55,980 nucleotides of DNA. Source: Chloroflexota bacterium. Lineage in GTDB: Bacteria; Chloroflexota; Limnocylindria; QHBO01. Under the pieces are notes generated by a model. It worked only from the letters and a program-made list of their open reading frames with translations. It ran no database searches and was not told the DNA's origin. This document shows positions 16,247-24,941 of this stretch, piece after piece. Both the position numbers and the translations under genes were made by a program. The stretch lies in contig JBBPIR010000008.1 of the NCBI GenBank assembly GCA_038040195.1, forward strand, positions 1-55,980, read 5' to 3'. How positions within the stretch are numbered: the stretch's first letter is position 1; every line of letters starts with the position of its first letter.

Positions 16247-17119
16247 TCAGGCGATCTTATGTCCCTGCTCGTCGTACCGATAGAAGCCACGGCCCGATTT
16301 TCGGCCCAGGTGTCCGGCCGCCACCATCTGGCGCAGCAGCGGGGCGGCCCGGAACTTCGGGTCGCCGAAGCCGCGATACAGGACATCGAGGATGCTCAGC
16401 ATCACGTCGTTGCCGACAAAGTCAGACAGCTCGAGTGGGCCGATCGGATGGTTCAGCCCCAAGCGCGCTCCGTTGTCGATTGCCTCGGCCGTGCCCGTCC
16501 CGTCCATGAGGGCGAAGACCGCCTCGTTGATGAACGGGGCCAGCATGCGGTTGACGATGAAGCCCGGGTAGTCGTGGCTCTCGATGACGGTCTTGCCGAG
16601 CTGGCCGGCGAACTCGTGGCAGGCGGCGGCGGTCGCGTCTGCGGTCTCCAGGCCGCGGATGATCTCGATCAGGCCCATGACCGGGACCGGCGAGAAGAAG
16701 TGGAGACCGATGAACCGATCCGGCCGATCGGTGGCGGTGGCCAGGGCGGTGATGCTGATGGACGAGGTGTTGGTGGCAAAGATCGCGCCCGCGTCGGCGA
16801 CGTCGGTGATGGCGGCCCAGCTCTCGCGCTTGAGGGCCTCGTCCTCGAACACCGCCTCGATGACGAGGTCGTGGCCGCCGGCTCCTTCGACACCCACCCC
16901 GGTCTCCACGCGGCCCAGGACCGCGTCCGCGGCCGCCGGTTCGAGCTTGCCCTTCTCGACCTGGCGAGCCAGATTGCCGGCGATCTGCTGCCGCCCCTTG
17001 GCCGCCAGGTCCTCCGTCCGGTCGGCGAGGGTGACGGCCTTGCCGGCCGCGGCACTGACCTGGGCGATGCCGTGGCCCATCAAGCCAGCGCCGAGGACGT
17101 AGACCCGGTCCAGGCTCAT
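16247..17119 (-). CDS. 3-hydroxybutyryl-CoA / 3-hydroxyacyl-CoA dehydrogenase
   Basis: This NAD-dependent enzyme oxidises 3-hydroxyacyl-CoA to 3-ketoacyl-CoA. The 290-residue protein has the dinucleotide loop GAGLMGHGIAQ at residues 10-20, the Ser-containing NTSSISI box, the catalytic His in GLHFFSPVPVM and the C-terminal-domain segment DYPGFIVNRML. The size suits the stand-alone HBD/PaaH type without a hydratase domain; no enoyl-CoA hydratase is nearby. The ATG has a -10 box TAGGCT eight bases upstream. It is followed by the acyl-CoA synthetase and thiolase. Confidence 0.94.
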   Translation of the reverse strand: MSLDRVYVLGAGLMGHGIAQVSAAAGKAVTLADRTEDLAAKGRQQIAGNLARQVEKGKLEPAAADAVLGRVETGVGVEGAGGHDLVIEAVFEDEALKRESWAAITDVADAGAIFATNTSSISITALATATDRPDRFIGLHFFSPVPVMGLIEIIRGLETADATAAACHEFAGQLGKTVIESHDYPGFIVNRMLAPFINEAVFALMDGTGTAEAIDNGARLGLNHPIGPLELSDFVGNDVMLSILDVLYRGFGDPKFRAAPLLRQMVAAGHLGRKSGRGFYRYDEQGHKIA

Positions 17120-17127
17120 GGCGCGAA

Positions 17128-17133
17128 AGCCTA
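17128..17133 (-). promoter_or_regulatory. -10 box TAGGCT for leaderless 3-hydroxyacyl-CoA dehydrogenase
   Basis: TAGGCT on the minus strand ends eight bases before the ATG at 17119, with no ribosome site between. It lies within the 24-bp gap after the meaB stop. Confidence 0.6.
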
Positions 17134-17143
17134 GCAGCCGCCG

Positions 17144-18055
17144 TCAGCCGAGCAGACGGTCGGCGGCACTGAACGGATCCTCGCGTCGCTCGGCCACGGC
17201 CGTCACGGCCGCTGCCCAGTCCGCTGAGCGAGCCGCTCGCTCGTACGCGCGGGCGGCCACCGCCCGGCGCAGCAGCTCCCCGGCGCGGGTGCGGACCTGC
17301 TCGGGCGTGCGGCCCGCGCGATGGGCTTCGATCGCCTCGCGCAGCGGCTCGACGCCGTCGCCGGCGATTGCGATGGAGACGAGCACCGGCGGCGCCGGGC
17401 GCGACACGCGGCCGCCCGCGGTGGAAAGCATGGCCCGTAGTTGCCGGGCGGCTCGGTCGGCGCCGGGCCGATCCCCCTTGTTGACCACGATCACGTCGGC
17501 GATTTCCAGCAGCCCGGCCTTGATGGCCTGCACCTCGTCGCCCATCTCGGGAACCTCGACCACGACCGTCGTCTCGGCAAGAGTCGCGATCTCGACCTCG
17601 GACTGCCCGGCGCCCACGGTCTCGATGACCACCGGGTCGTAGCCGGCCGCATCCAGGGCGGCAGCCGCCAGCCAGGTCGTGGCCGCCAGCCCGCCCAGCG
17701 CGCCCCGTGAGGCCATCGAACGCACGAACACGCCGTCATCGGCGACGTGGTCCATCATCCGGATCCGGTCACCCATGATCGCGCCGCCGGTCATTGGGGA
17801 GCTGGGATCCACGGCGATGACGCCCACCCGCCGGCCGCGGCTCCGCCAGGCCGCGATCAGGGCATTGACGAGGGTCGACTTGCCGCTCCCCGGAGGGCCG
17901 GTGATCCCGACCAGGTGCGCGTCGCGTCCGGCGGCGATGAGGGCTCCCAGCTCGGACGGCGGCAGCGCCCCGTCCTCGAGATCGGTCAGCAGCCGGGCCA
18001 GCGCCCGGCGGTCGCCGGCCTGGGCGTCGCGCAGCCGCTCCGCCAGCTCAGGCAC
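17144..18055 (-). CDS. meaB: MeaB/ArgK-type GTPase chaperone of B12-dependent acyl-CoA mutase
   Basis: MeaB proteins gate cobalamin loading and protect methylmalonyl-CoA mutase or related mutases. The 303-residue G3E GTPase has Walker A GPPGSGKS at residues 53-60, the family box [18 protein letters not shown], switch-region ETVGAGQSE, and the guanine motif NKGD followed by RPGAD. I start at GTG 18055, which overlaps the stop of the mutase small-subunit gene by 8 bp; this is strong evidence that the two act together. The C-terminal dimerisation arm ends [14 protein letters not shown]. Confidence 0.94.
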   Translation of the reverse strand: MPELAERLRDAQAGDRRALARLLTDLEDGALPPSELGALIAAGRDAHLVGITGPPGSGKSTLVNALIAAWRSRGRRVGVIAVDPSSPMTGGAIMGDRIRMMDHVADDGVFVRSMASRGALGGLAATTWLAAAALDAAGYDPVVIETVGAGQSEVEIATLAETTVVVEVPEMGDEVQAIKAGLLEIADVIVVNKGDRPGADRAARQLRAMLSTAGGRVSRPAPPVLVSIAIAGDGVEPLREAIEAHRAGRTPEQVRTRAGELLRRAVAARAYERAARSADWAAAVTAVAERREDPFSAADRLLG

Positions 18056-18464
18056 GCCGACGGGCGTGCTCCCGGAAGTAGGCCGCCACTTGGCCGATGG
18101 TCGTCCCCGGGCCGAAAACCTCCGCCACTCCGGCCGCCTTGAGCTTGGCGACATCGGCGTCGGGGATGATCCCGCCGGCCGCCACCAGCACGTCGTCAAG
18201 TCCCTTCCCTCGGACGAGCTCCACGATCCGCGGCAGCAGGGTCATATGGGCACCGGACAGAATGGACAGGCCGACCACGTCGACGTCCTCCTGCTCGGCG
18301 GCATCGGCCACCATCTCTGGGGTCTGGCGCAGGCCGGTGTAGATGACCTCGAACCCCTCGTCGCGTAGGCCCCGCGCCAGCACCTTGGCTCCCCGATCGT
18401 GACCGTCCAGGCCGGGCTTGGCGAGCAGGACGCGGATCGGGCGGGCGGACGCGTCGGCGGTCAT
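18048..18464 (-). CDS. Acyl-CoA (methylmalonyl-CoA) mutase small subunit, B12-binding domain
   Basis: This 138-residue protein is the detached cobalamin-binding domain of a B12-dependent acyl-CoA mutase. The lower-ligand motif DGHDRG is at residues 20-25 with His22 replacing dimethylbenzimidazole; GLSILSGAH and [10 protein letters not shown] are the other two B12-loop elements. It would pair with the large subunit encoded 16 kb away at 34557-36173. It overlaps the pterin dehydratase stop as ATGA (18461-18464) and the meaB start by 8 bp. A -10 box TAGAAT ten bases upstream may give it a separate leaderless message. Confidence 0.94.
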   Translation of the reverse strand: MTADASARPIRVLLAKPGLDGHDRGAKVLARGLRDEGFEVIYTGLRQTPEMVADAAEQEDVDVVGLSILSGAHMTLLPRIVELVRGKGLDDVLVAAGGIIPDADVAKLKAAGVAEVFGPGTTIGQVAAYFREHARRRA

Positions 18465-18784
18465 CGGCCCGGCGATTCTAGTCCGGTCGCATCGGCCGGC
18501 ACGAGCCCGTCGATCGTGGCCGCCATGTCGACGTCACGCCCGGTCAAGCCCCCGGCGGCCTTAGTGGTGAGTCGAAACGTGACCCGTCGCCAGCGGATGT
18601 CGATATCGGGATGGTGATCGGCCGCCTCGGCGGCATCGGCCACTGCGTTGACGAGGGCCATCGCGTCCCGGAAGGATGGGCAACGGACCGTCCGGACCAG
18701 GGTCTCTCCCTCGCGCTCCCATTCAGGCAGGGCCCGGATTGCGTCGTCGATCTCGTCGGAGGACAGCAGCGGGGCGTACGGCAT
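18461..18784 (-). CDS. phhB: Pterin-4a-carbinolamine dehydratase
   Basis: The enzyme dehydrates 4a-hydroxytetrahydropterin, formed by aromatic amino-acid hydroxylases, and can also help pterin metabolism in their absence. At 107 residues it has the normal size. The active-site motif [10 protein letters not shown] is at residues 56-65, preceded by [18 protein letters not shown]. It lies 16 bp downstream of folE, so both belong to pterin metabolism, but no phenylalanine hydroxylase is in the window. Its stop overlaps the mutase small-subunit ATG. Confidence 0.92.
   Translation of the reverse strand: MPYAPLLSSDEIDDAIRALPEWEREGETLVRTVRCPSFRDAMALVNAVADAAEAADHHPDIDIRWRRVTFRLTTKAAGGLTGRDVDMAATIDGLVPADATGLESPGR
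18475..18480 (-). promoter_or_regulatory. -10 box TAGAAT inside the pterin dehydratase gene, for the mutase small subunit
   Basis: TAGAAT on the minus strand ends ten bases before the ATG at 18464 and lies within the last codons of the upstream gene. It fits the leaderless pattern but may be coincidental within coding sequence. Confidence 0.4.
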
Positions 18785-18800
18785 CGGTTCGGCGGTCGGC

Positions 18801-19382
18801 CTACCGCTCGGACGAGCGACCGATGAAGGTCAAGAACTCGGCCCGGGTCTTGGGGTCGCTGCGGAATGTGCCGAGCATGGCGGAGGTGACCATGGTCGCC
18901 CCGGGCCGGCGCACCCCACGCATGGCGATGCACAGGTGGGTCGTCTCGAGCACGACCCCCACCCCCTTGGGTTCCAGGCGGGTCATCAGGAAATCGGCGA
19001 TCTGCTGGGTCATCCGCTCCTGGATCTGGAGTCGGTGGGCGAACAGGTCGACCACACGCGGGATCTTCGACAGACCGATGACCGTGCCCCGCGGCAGGTA
19101 TCCGACGTGGGCGCGACCAAAGAACGGGATTAGGTGGTGTTCGCACAGGGAGTACAGCTCGATGTCGCGGACGACAACCATCTCGTCGTAGTCGACGTCG
19201 AAGGCGGCCCCTTGCAGGAGCGTCTCGGGGTCAGTCCGATACCCTGCGGTCAGCTGCTCCAGGGTGCGCCGCACCCGACCCGGCGTGCCGCGCAGACCGT
19301 CGCGGTCGGGGTCCTCGCCGATCTCGGCCAGGAGGGTCCGCACCGCCGCCTCGAGTGGAGATGTCGGCGCATCGGGGTCCAT
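18801..19382 (-). CDS. folE: GTP cyclohydrolase I
   Basis: FolE makes 7,8-dihydroneopterin triphosphate from GTP, the entry to folate, biopterin and some 7-deazaguanine products. The 193-residue protein has the zinc ligands Cys80 and His83 in SLCEHHLIPF and Cys151 in HLCIAMRG, with the family segments GLSKIPRVVDLFAHRLQIQE and SAMLGTFRSDPKTRAEFL. It opens the leftward array. A -10 box TAGGAT lies six bases before the ATG, with no ribosome site, so it is probably leaderless. Confidence 0.97.
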   Translation of the reverse strand: MDPDAPTSPLEAAVRTLLAEIGEDPDRDGLRGTPGRVRRTLEQLTAGYRTDPETLLQGAAFDVDYDEMVVVRDIELYSLCEHHLIPFFGRAHVGYLPRGTVIGLSKIPRVVDLFAHRLQIQERMTQQIADFLMTRLEPKGVGVVLETTHLCIAMRGVRRPGATMVTSAMLGTFRSDPKTRAEFLTFIGRSSER

Positions 19383-19388
19383 GGGCCG

Positions 19389-19394
19389 ATCCTA
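19389..19394 (-). promoter_or_regulatory. -10 box TAGGAT for leaderless folE
   Basis: TAGGAT on the minus strand ends six bases before the ATG at 19382, and no Shine-Dalgarno lies between. Confidence 0.6.
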
Positions 19395-19445
19395 GCAGCC
19401 GATCATGGAGAACCGGCCGGGCTGGCCCGCTCTTGGGGGCCGCGT

Positions 19446-19451
19446 TATCGT
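19446..19451 (+). promoter_or_regulatory. -10 box TATCGT before the polytopic membrane protein
   Basis: TATCGT ends 17 bases before the ATG at 19469, which would leave a leader of only about ten bases. No ribosome site is obvious. With the folE -10 at 19389 it forms a divergent promoter region. Confidence 0.45.
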
Positions 19452-19468
19452 CAGGTCGTGATCATTGG

Positions 19469-21481
19469 ATGAGCGCCCTGCGCGCGACCTTCGCCGCCGG
19501 CGCGGTCGGGATCGGCCTCCTGGCGGGCTGGATCTGGCCGTCGCTGGCAATCCTCACGGTGTGGCCGTTCCTGTTGGTCGTCCCCGGCTGGGCGCTGGTG
19601 GCCTGGGGATGCCGCAGCGGAGCCCGGATCTCCGCCACTGGCCGGCTGGGGTTGGCGGTCGTTCTCTCGGTGGCGGTCTCCGCCCACCTGAGCTGGTGGC
19701 TGGCCATCCTCCTCGGCGGTTACGGGCGGGAGGTCGTCTTTGCCGCGGCTGCGATCCTCGCCGTTCCGGTGCCGCTCGCGGCATGGCGCGCCACGACAGG
19801 TCCGCGGTCCTGGCCGGCCGCCGCGGTCTCGCGAGTCCGGCGGGTCGCGGCCCGGCACGCGGGCGGCCTGCTGCTCGGCTGCGGTACCACGGTCTGGGTG
19901 GGCGCAGTCCTGGCCAGCGGCATCTGGCAGGTCTATCCAGGCGGTGTCAGCGTCGGAGGGTCGAACTGGAGTGACCTCGGTGTCCACCTCTCGATCGCGC
20001 AATCGGTGAACGCCGGGAACTTCCCTCCGCAGGTCCCGTTCTTCGCCGGCGAACCGCTCATCTACCACTGGTTCGCCGACTTCCATGCCGCGCTGCTGGC
20101 CGAAGCGGCGGGACTCTTCGCGGTCCCGGCGTTCGTGGTCCAGTCCGCGCTGCTGGCGGGATCGCTGGCCCTGGTCGTGCATGGACTGGCGCTGGCGATC
20201 GTCCGTGACTGGTCCGCTCGCCGTACCGCGTTTTTGGCCGTGCTCCTGATGGTGCTCGGCGGGGGGCTGGGTTGGATGCGGCTGTTCGGTGACCTGGCCA
20301 ACGGCCAGGGGGCTCCGTGGGATCTGCTCATGACCAACACCTATGACAACCAGTGGCTGACCGAGTGGCCGTACTTCTCGATCCCATCGGTCATGACCAC
20401 CGGCCTTCTCGTTCACAGGGCTACGACCGCCGGCCTGCCCCTCCTGGTGGGGGCCGTCGTGCTCATGGTGGCCGGGCTGCCCGCCATGCGGCGCCGTAAA
20501 CTCGGCTTCGCGGATCACCCGCGCCTCACCTTCCTGTCCGGGTTGGGCGGCGCGCTGCTGGCGCCGTACCACTTCTTCTTGTTCCCGGTCCTGCCCCTGC
20601 TCGTCCTCATCTGGGTGCTCGTCGGCGGGCGCCTCTTCGACCGCTCCGCCCCCCGTCACGTCCTCCTCTTCGCGGCCCCGTACGTGGCGGCGCTTCCGTT
20701 CGCGGCGGCCGCCTTTGGCCAGGCCACCGGTTCCGGATGGCTTCGGCTCGTGGCGGTCTGGCCGATGACGCCGGTGGCCGATGGGCCGGGCGCGGTCGTC
20801 TTCTTCTATGTCACCAACCTAGGCGTCCCGTTCGCACTGGCCTTACTGGCGCTCGCCCTGCGGCAGACCCCCGCCCGCGCTTTCCTGGCGTTATGGGTCG
20901 CGATCCTGTTCCTCATCCCGAACGTGGTGCAGGTGAGCTTCGTCTCGTTCGACATGAACAAATACTTCCAAGCCATGTGGATCGCGGTGGCGATCCTGGC
21001 CGGCTGGCTCCTCGCCCGCGCCGGCCGACTGGTCGTTGTGGGAGCGCTGGCCTTGAGTCTCGTCTCCCCCGTGCTGGCATCGGTCCACACCGCGTTCTCG
21101 CAGAACTTCCTGCTGACCACCGACCAGCTTGCGGCGGCTACGTGGATCGGCGCTCACACGCCCGAGCGGGCGGTCTTCGTGACCGATGACTGGATCATCG
21201 CGCCGACCGATCCAGCGGGACGGTTGCGGCTCACCAGCTATGGGCCGTATATCGCCAACCTGGGCTACGACCCGTACCCGCGCGAGGCGGCAGTTCATGC
21301 CATCCGATGCGGGGGGGACGCCAACGCCTCGGCGACCTTGATGCGCCAGTTCGGCGCCGATTACGTCATTCCCGAAGATGGGCCTACGTGCAGGGCGCCC
21401 GTGGGCTTTGCCGCCAGCGACCTCTTCGACGAGGTCTACGCCAATTCGACAGTCAGGATCTTCCGCCTTCTGCCGCCGTAA
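19469..21481 (+). CDS. Large polytopic membrane protein, GT-C/DUF2298-like (tentative)
   Basis: About 670 residues with a dozen or so hydrophobic helices and a soluble C-terminal part. After the first group of helices comes a large loop, GGSNWSDLGVHLSIAQSVNA and PLIYHWFADFHAALLAEAAG, with conserved-looking Asp/His residues, the typical position of catalytic acidic residues in GT-C glycosyltransferases; the YHWFADFH segment recalls DUF2298 proteins. The C-terminal 150 residues (AATWIGAHTPERAVFVTDDW and after) resemble the extracytoplasmic domain of such proteins. I infer an envelope glycan or lipid role without a defined substrate. Its 3' end overlaps the convergent YfhO-like gene by 29 bp. 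Confidence 0.65.
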   Translation: MSALRATFAAGAVGIGLLAGWIWPSLAILTVWPFLLVVPGWALVAWGCRSGARISATGRLGLAVVLSVAVSAHLSWWLAILLGGYGREVVFAAAAILAVPVPLAAWRATTGPRSWPAAAVSRVRRVAARHAGGLLLGCGTTVWVGAVLASGIWQVYPGGVSVGGSNWSDLGVHLSIAQSVNAGNFPPQVPFFAGEPLIYHWFADFHAALLAEAAGLFAVPAFVVQSALLAGSLALVVHGLALAIVRDWSARRTAFLAVLLMVLGGGLGWMRLFGDLANGQGAPWDLLMTNTYDNQWLTEWPYFSIPSVMTTGLLVHRATTAGLPLLVGAVVLMVAGLPAMRRRKLGFADHPRLTFLSGLGGALLAPYHFFLFPVLPLLVLIWVLVGGRLFDRSAPRHVLLFAAPYVAALPFAAAAFGQATGSGWLRLVAVWPMTPVADGPGAVVFFYVTNLGVPFALALLALALRQTPARAFLALWVAILFLIPNVVQVSFVSFDMNKYFQAMWIAVAILAGWLLARAGRLVVVGALALSLVSPVLASVHTAFSQNFLLTTDQLAAATWIGAHTPERAVFVTDDWIIAPTDPAGRLRLTSYGPYIANLGYDPYPREAAVHAIRCGGDANASATLMRQFGADYVIPEDGPTCRAPVGFAASDLFDEVYANSTVRIFRLLPP

Positions 21482-23720
21482 GCTTCCGGGCGCGGGCTCG
21501 CCTCCGTCGGGGTAGCCACACCCATCCCACGCCGAGGCCCAGACCAACCAGCCCAATGGCCATACCCAGCTGAACGTCCCACAGGGTGAGCTCGGCAACC
21601 AGGCGGTGGCGCCCGGCGGGCACCACGACGAGCTGACCACCCAGGGCTTCATACACCGGCGTGTCACGCCCATCGATGGTCATTCGCCAACCCGGCCACC
21701 AGGCGCGGTCGAACCACACCCATCCTGGTGCGGGCGCCTCCACCAGCGCCTCGTGGCGCAACATCGAGTCCATCACCGTCTGGACCGGGACGGCGGCGGC
21801 AACAGCGGCGGCCGCGTCGATGTCGGCCCGCAGAGAACCATCGCTTAAGAACTCCGGTCGGACCGCCGCTCCGGGGAGCCAGTACGGCGGCGTCGTGGTG
21901 CCGGGAACACTGCACAGGTACGCATCGCCGTCGTTGGCGTGAGCAAGGATCCAGCCGGGACACGACCGACCGAACGTCACAGTCACATCGATGCCGACGG
22001 CACGCCGGAGCGTTCCGCCTGGATCATTCGATCGCAGCCGCTGGGTGAGCTCCTCTACCGCGGCAAAGTTGAGCGAGGTGAACATCCCGATGTCCGGCAC
22101 GCCGGCGGCCGCCAGCTGGTCGGGCATGCCCGGGTACCAGCCCGGCGCATCGATAGTCAGCACCCGATGGGGCTGCTCGGCCTGGAGCCTCTTCACGTAG
22201 TCCGACCAGGCATGCGAGAACTCGCCAAGCGGCCGCAGCGGATTGACGACGGGAGACAACAGGGCAAGGGGAAGGACCGCCAGGAACACCGCCGCAGCCA
22301 CGATGCGACGCGATCGGGGGCGACTGATGACCACCGCGGCGCCGAGGCCGAGCGCGAGCTCGAAGTACAGTGGCCAGGGGCTGGTCAAGGCCAGCTGAGC
22401 CAAGCGCCGGGCCTCGTCGGCTTCCCTCGGGTCCATCGTCCACGAGGACATGACTATGAGCTGGTTGAACACGTCGCCGAAGGCGAACGCCAGGATCGTG
22501 GCGAGGAAATAGGCCACCACGGGGATGGCGACGGCCGCCAATCCCCAGACCGATCCCCAGCGACTGCGCCCCAGGCGCGATATCCCAATCGCGGCCAGGA
22601 CTCCGATCGCGACCGACACGACCATGTATGACCGAACCGGCGAGCGGAGCCCGTTCAGCACCGGCAGCTCCTCCCAAAGGGAGGGTTGAAACGCGGCGAC
22701 GATGGGGATGGCGAGCATGACCCCCGACAGCAGCAACCATCGTCTGGCGCGTCGAGTAGAAGCGCCTATTCCGGCCAGGGCCAGCACCGGGAGGCCGACG
22801 TAGAAGCCGGCATTCAGCAGGGTGAAGTGGCCATCGGGGTACCACGAGGTCGCGTAATCCCACTCCCCGCCGGACGCGCGCAGGAACGCGTTCACGAAGC
22901 CGAGGCCGAGGACGTCGAACGGGGTCGTCGCATTCCCGAACAGCTCGTTGGGTTGCATGCCGCCGGCCCGGTTGGAAAGACCGACCAGGATTGCGGTCGG
23001 GATCAGCTGCACGGCGCCCACCGCCACGCCCAACGCCCCAAAACCGATCGCGCGGCCGAGGGATGGTGCCCACGGCCGGCGGAGCAGGAGCAGCAAGGCC
23101 GCCAGTCCGGTCAACAGCCAGGTTTGCGGATGCCCCGCCAGCGCCTGGATGCCCCACAGCACGCCGGCCAACACAACTTCGCCACGCCGCGGTGCCGCCC
23201 GACCCGCCAGAGGCAGCAAGACCCAGGGCATCCAGCCGTAGGCCGCCACGAGGTTCCACCACTCGAGCTTGGTCACGATCGCGCCGCACAGAACGACGAT
23301 GAGTGCCGCGAGCACGGCACCAGGCCGCGAGCCGGCCACCCGCAGGGCGAGGAGTCCGGCACCGGTGCCCGCCAGGGTCAGGTGCACGAGCCGAGTCAGG
23401 TCGAGGGCGACGAGTGGGTCGAATCGAAAGATCACCCAGTTGGGTGGATAGAACGCGCCGATCTGTCCTTCGGCGTACAGCGGGAACCCGAGGCCGAGTT
23501 GCTCTTCCCACAGCGGTAGATCTCCTGACTCGAGCGCGTCGTGGAAGAAAGCCGCCAGCGGGTAGTGGATCTTCGGCATGTCGAGGTTCCAGAGCCACCC
23601 CTCGGCCCCGAAGCTGATGCGAGCCGCGAGGACCGCCCCTGCCGCGCTGACCATGACCAGCGCCAGCAGGATCAAGGGAGCCCCACGAGCTCCCGCGACA
23701 CGTTCGGTCAGGGCGTCCAT
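21453..23720 (-). CDS. YfhO-family polytopic membrane protein
   Basis: About 755 residues with many membrane helices and a C-terminal beta-rich domain. Family-like elements are DMPKIHYPLAAFFHDALESG, PLWEEQLGLGFPLYAEGQIG and AFYPPNWVIFRFDP near the N-terminus, and the C-terminal FDRAWWPGWRMTIDGRDTPV with VVPAGRHRLVAELTL, both very characteristic of YfhO. YfhO proteins are proposed GT-C-type enzymes that glycosylate envelope polymers such as lipoteichoic acid. I start at ATG 23720; TTG 23735 would place the start nine bases after a CATGAT box and is a real alternative. Longer readings to 24863 run antisense to the ABC transporter and are rejected. Confidence 0.82.
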   Translation of the reverse strand: MDALTERVAGARGAPLILLALVMVSAAGAVLAARISFGAEGWLWNLDMPKIHYPLAAFFHDALESGDLPLWEEQLGLGFPLYAEGQIGAFYPPNWVIFRFDPLVALDLTRLVHLTLAGTGAGLLALRVAGSRPGAVLAALIVVLCGAIVTKLEWWNLVAAYGWMPWVLLPLAGRAAPRRGEVVLAGVLWGIQALAGHPQTWLLTGLAALLLLLRRPWAPSLGRAIGFGALGVAVGAVQLIPTAILVGLSNRAGGMQPNELFGNATTPFDVLGLGFVNAFLRASGGEWDYATSWYPDGHFTLLNAGFYVGLPVLALAGIGASTRRARRWLLLSGVMLAIPIVAAFQPSLWEELPVLNGLRSPVRSYMVVSVAIGVLAAIGISRLGRSRWGSVWGLAAVAIPVVAYFLATILAFAFGDVFNQLIVMSSWTMDPREADEARRLAQLALTSPWPLYFELALGLGAAVVISRPRSRRIVAAAVFLAVLPLALLSPVVNPLRPLGEFSHAWSDYVKRLQAEQPHRVLTIDAPGWYPGMPDQLAAAGVPDIGMFTSLNFAAVEELTQRLRSNDPGGTLRRAVGIDVTVTFGRSCPGWILAHANDGDAYLCSVPGTTTPPYWLPGAAVRPEFLSDGSLRADIDAAAAVAAAVPVQTVMDSMLRHEALVEAPAPGWVWFDRAWWPGWRMTIDGRDTPVYEALGGQLVVVPAGRHRLVAELTLWDVQLGMAIGLVGLGLGVGWVWLPRRRRARARKLTAAEGGRS

Positions 23721-23755
23721 CTGGCGTGCAAGCAACTGAGCCAAATCATGCCCCG

Positions 23756-23761
23756 TATCAT
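23756..23761 (+). promoter_or_regulatory. -10 box TATCAT for the leaderless ABC ATPase gene
   Basis: TATCAT ends seven bases before the in-frame GTG at 23769. The 48-bp gap to the divergent YfhO-like gene also holds CATGAT on the minus strand (23750-23745). Confidence 0.6.
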
Positions 23762-23768
23762 GGCCGGG

Positions 23769-24941
23769 GTGAACCCCTCGCCCAGCGACCGCGTGTCCGG
23801 AGCCACTCCGGTCGCCACTGGCTCGGTCGTCGCGTTCGAGCACGTCACGAAGCGCTACGGGAACGGCCCGCCTGCGGTGACCGACCTCTCGCTCGAGATC
23901 CGCGCCGGGGAGATCTGCGTGCTGGTCGGCCCGTCGGGGTGCGGCAAGACGACGACCATGAAGATGGTCAACCGCCTGGTCGAGCCGACCTCGGGTCGGG
24001 TCACGATTGATGGGGCTGATGTCGCGTCCCTGCCGTCGGTCGACCTGCGCCGACGGATCGGCTATGTCATCCAGCAGGTGGGGCTCTTCCCTCATCTGAC
24101 GGTCGCCGAGAACGTGGCCGTCGTCCCGCGCCTGCTGGGTTGGAGCGAGGCCCGAATCACGGAACGGGTGGAAGAGTTGCTGGAACTGGTCGGGCTCGAT
24201 CCGGGCGCCTATCGGTCCCGCTATCCAGCGGTCCTGTCCGGCGGCGAGCGCCAGCGGGTGGGAGTGGCCCGGGCGATGGCCGCCGACCCCAGCGTCCTGC
24301 TCATGGACGAGCCGTTCGGCGCGGTGGATCCAATCCGCCGCGAGCGGCTCCAGAACGAGTTCCTCCGTCTGCAGGCGCGGCTGCGCAAGACGATCGTGTT
24401 TGTCACCCACGACGTGGACGAGGCGATCAAGATGGCTGACCGGATCGCGATCCTCCAGGTCGGAGGCGTGCTGGCCCAGTACGACAGCCCCGATCGCCTG
24501 CTGGCCGCCCCGGCCAGTCCGTTCGTCGAGCACTTCGTGGGCGCTGACCGCGGACTGAAGCGCCTGTCCCTGGCTCGCGTCCGCGATCTCCCGCTCGAAT
24601 CGCCGGTTACGGTCGCCGTCGGCGAGTCCTTCGCCGCGGCTCGCCGGCAACTGCCGGATGGGACCACGTGGGCCCTGGTCACCGACGCCCGACAGCGGCC
24701 GCTGGGCTGGATCGCGGCCCACGACCTTGCCGGCGACGGCATGGTCGACGCGGCCATGGCCGTCCCCGGATCCACACTCCTCCAACCCGAGTCGACCCTG
24801 CGCGACGCGTTGTCGGCCATGCTGGTCTCCTCGGTCCAGTTGGGCGTGGTGGTGGACGAGCACGACGCGGTGCTGGGGGTCATCAGCGTGGCCGCCATTT
24901 CACGGACCCTGCAGGACAGCGCCGGGAGCCCGCCGCCATGA
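23769..24941 (+). CDS. Osmoprotectant (glycine betaine/choline-type) ABC transporter ATPase with CBS domains
   Basis: This is the OpuCA/ProV-type ATPase of an importer for quaternary amines. Walker A GPSGCGKTT is at residues 54-62, the Q-loop is IQQVGLFPHL, the ABC signature LSGGERQ at 156-162, Walker B VLLMDEPFGAVD follows, and the H-loop is FVTHDVDEAI. After about residue 270 a tandem CBS region (ending VGVISVAAISRTLQ-like sequence) resembles the ionic-strength sensor of OpuA. The 390-residue length matches. The GTG start is set by the upstream -10 box. The stop overlaps the permease ATG (ATGA), and two permeases and a binding protein follow. Confidence 0.92.
   Translation: MNPSPSDRVSGATPVATGSVVAFEHVTKRYGNGPPAVTDLSLEIRAGEICVLVGPSGCGKTTTMKMVNRLVEPTSGRVTIDGADVASLPSVDLRRRIGYVIQQVGLFPHLTVAENVAVVPRLLGWSEARITERVEELLELVGLDPGAYRSRYPAVLSGGERQRVGVARAMAADPSVLLMDEPFGAVDPIRRERLQNEFLRLQARLRKTIVFVTHDVDEAIKMADRIAILQVGGVLAQYDSPDRLLAAPASPFVEHFVGADRGLKRLSLARVRDLPLESPVTVAVGESFAAARRQLPDGTTWALVTDARQRPLGWIAAHDLAGDGMVDAAMAVPGSTLLQPESTLRDALSAMLVSSVQLGVVVDEHDAVLGVISVAAISRTLQDSAGSPPP

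Noticed and set aside
23721-24863. N-terminal extension of the YfhO-like protein
   Set aside because: It is antisense to the ABC ATPase gene and has a composition unlike a membrane protein.
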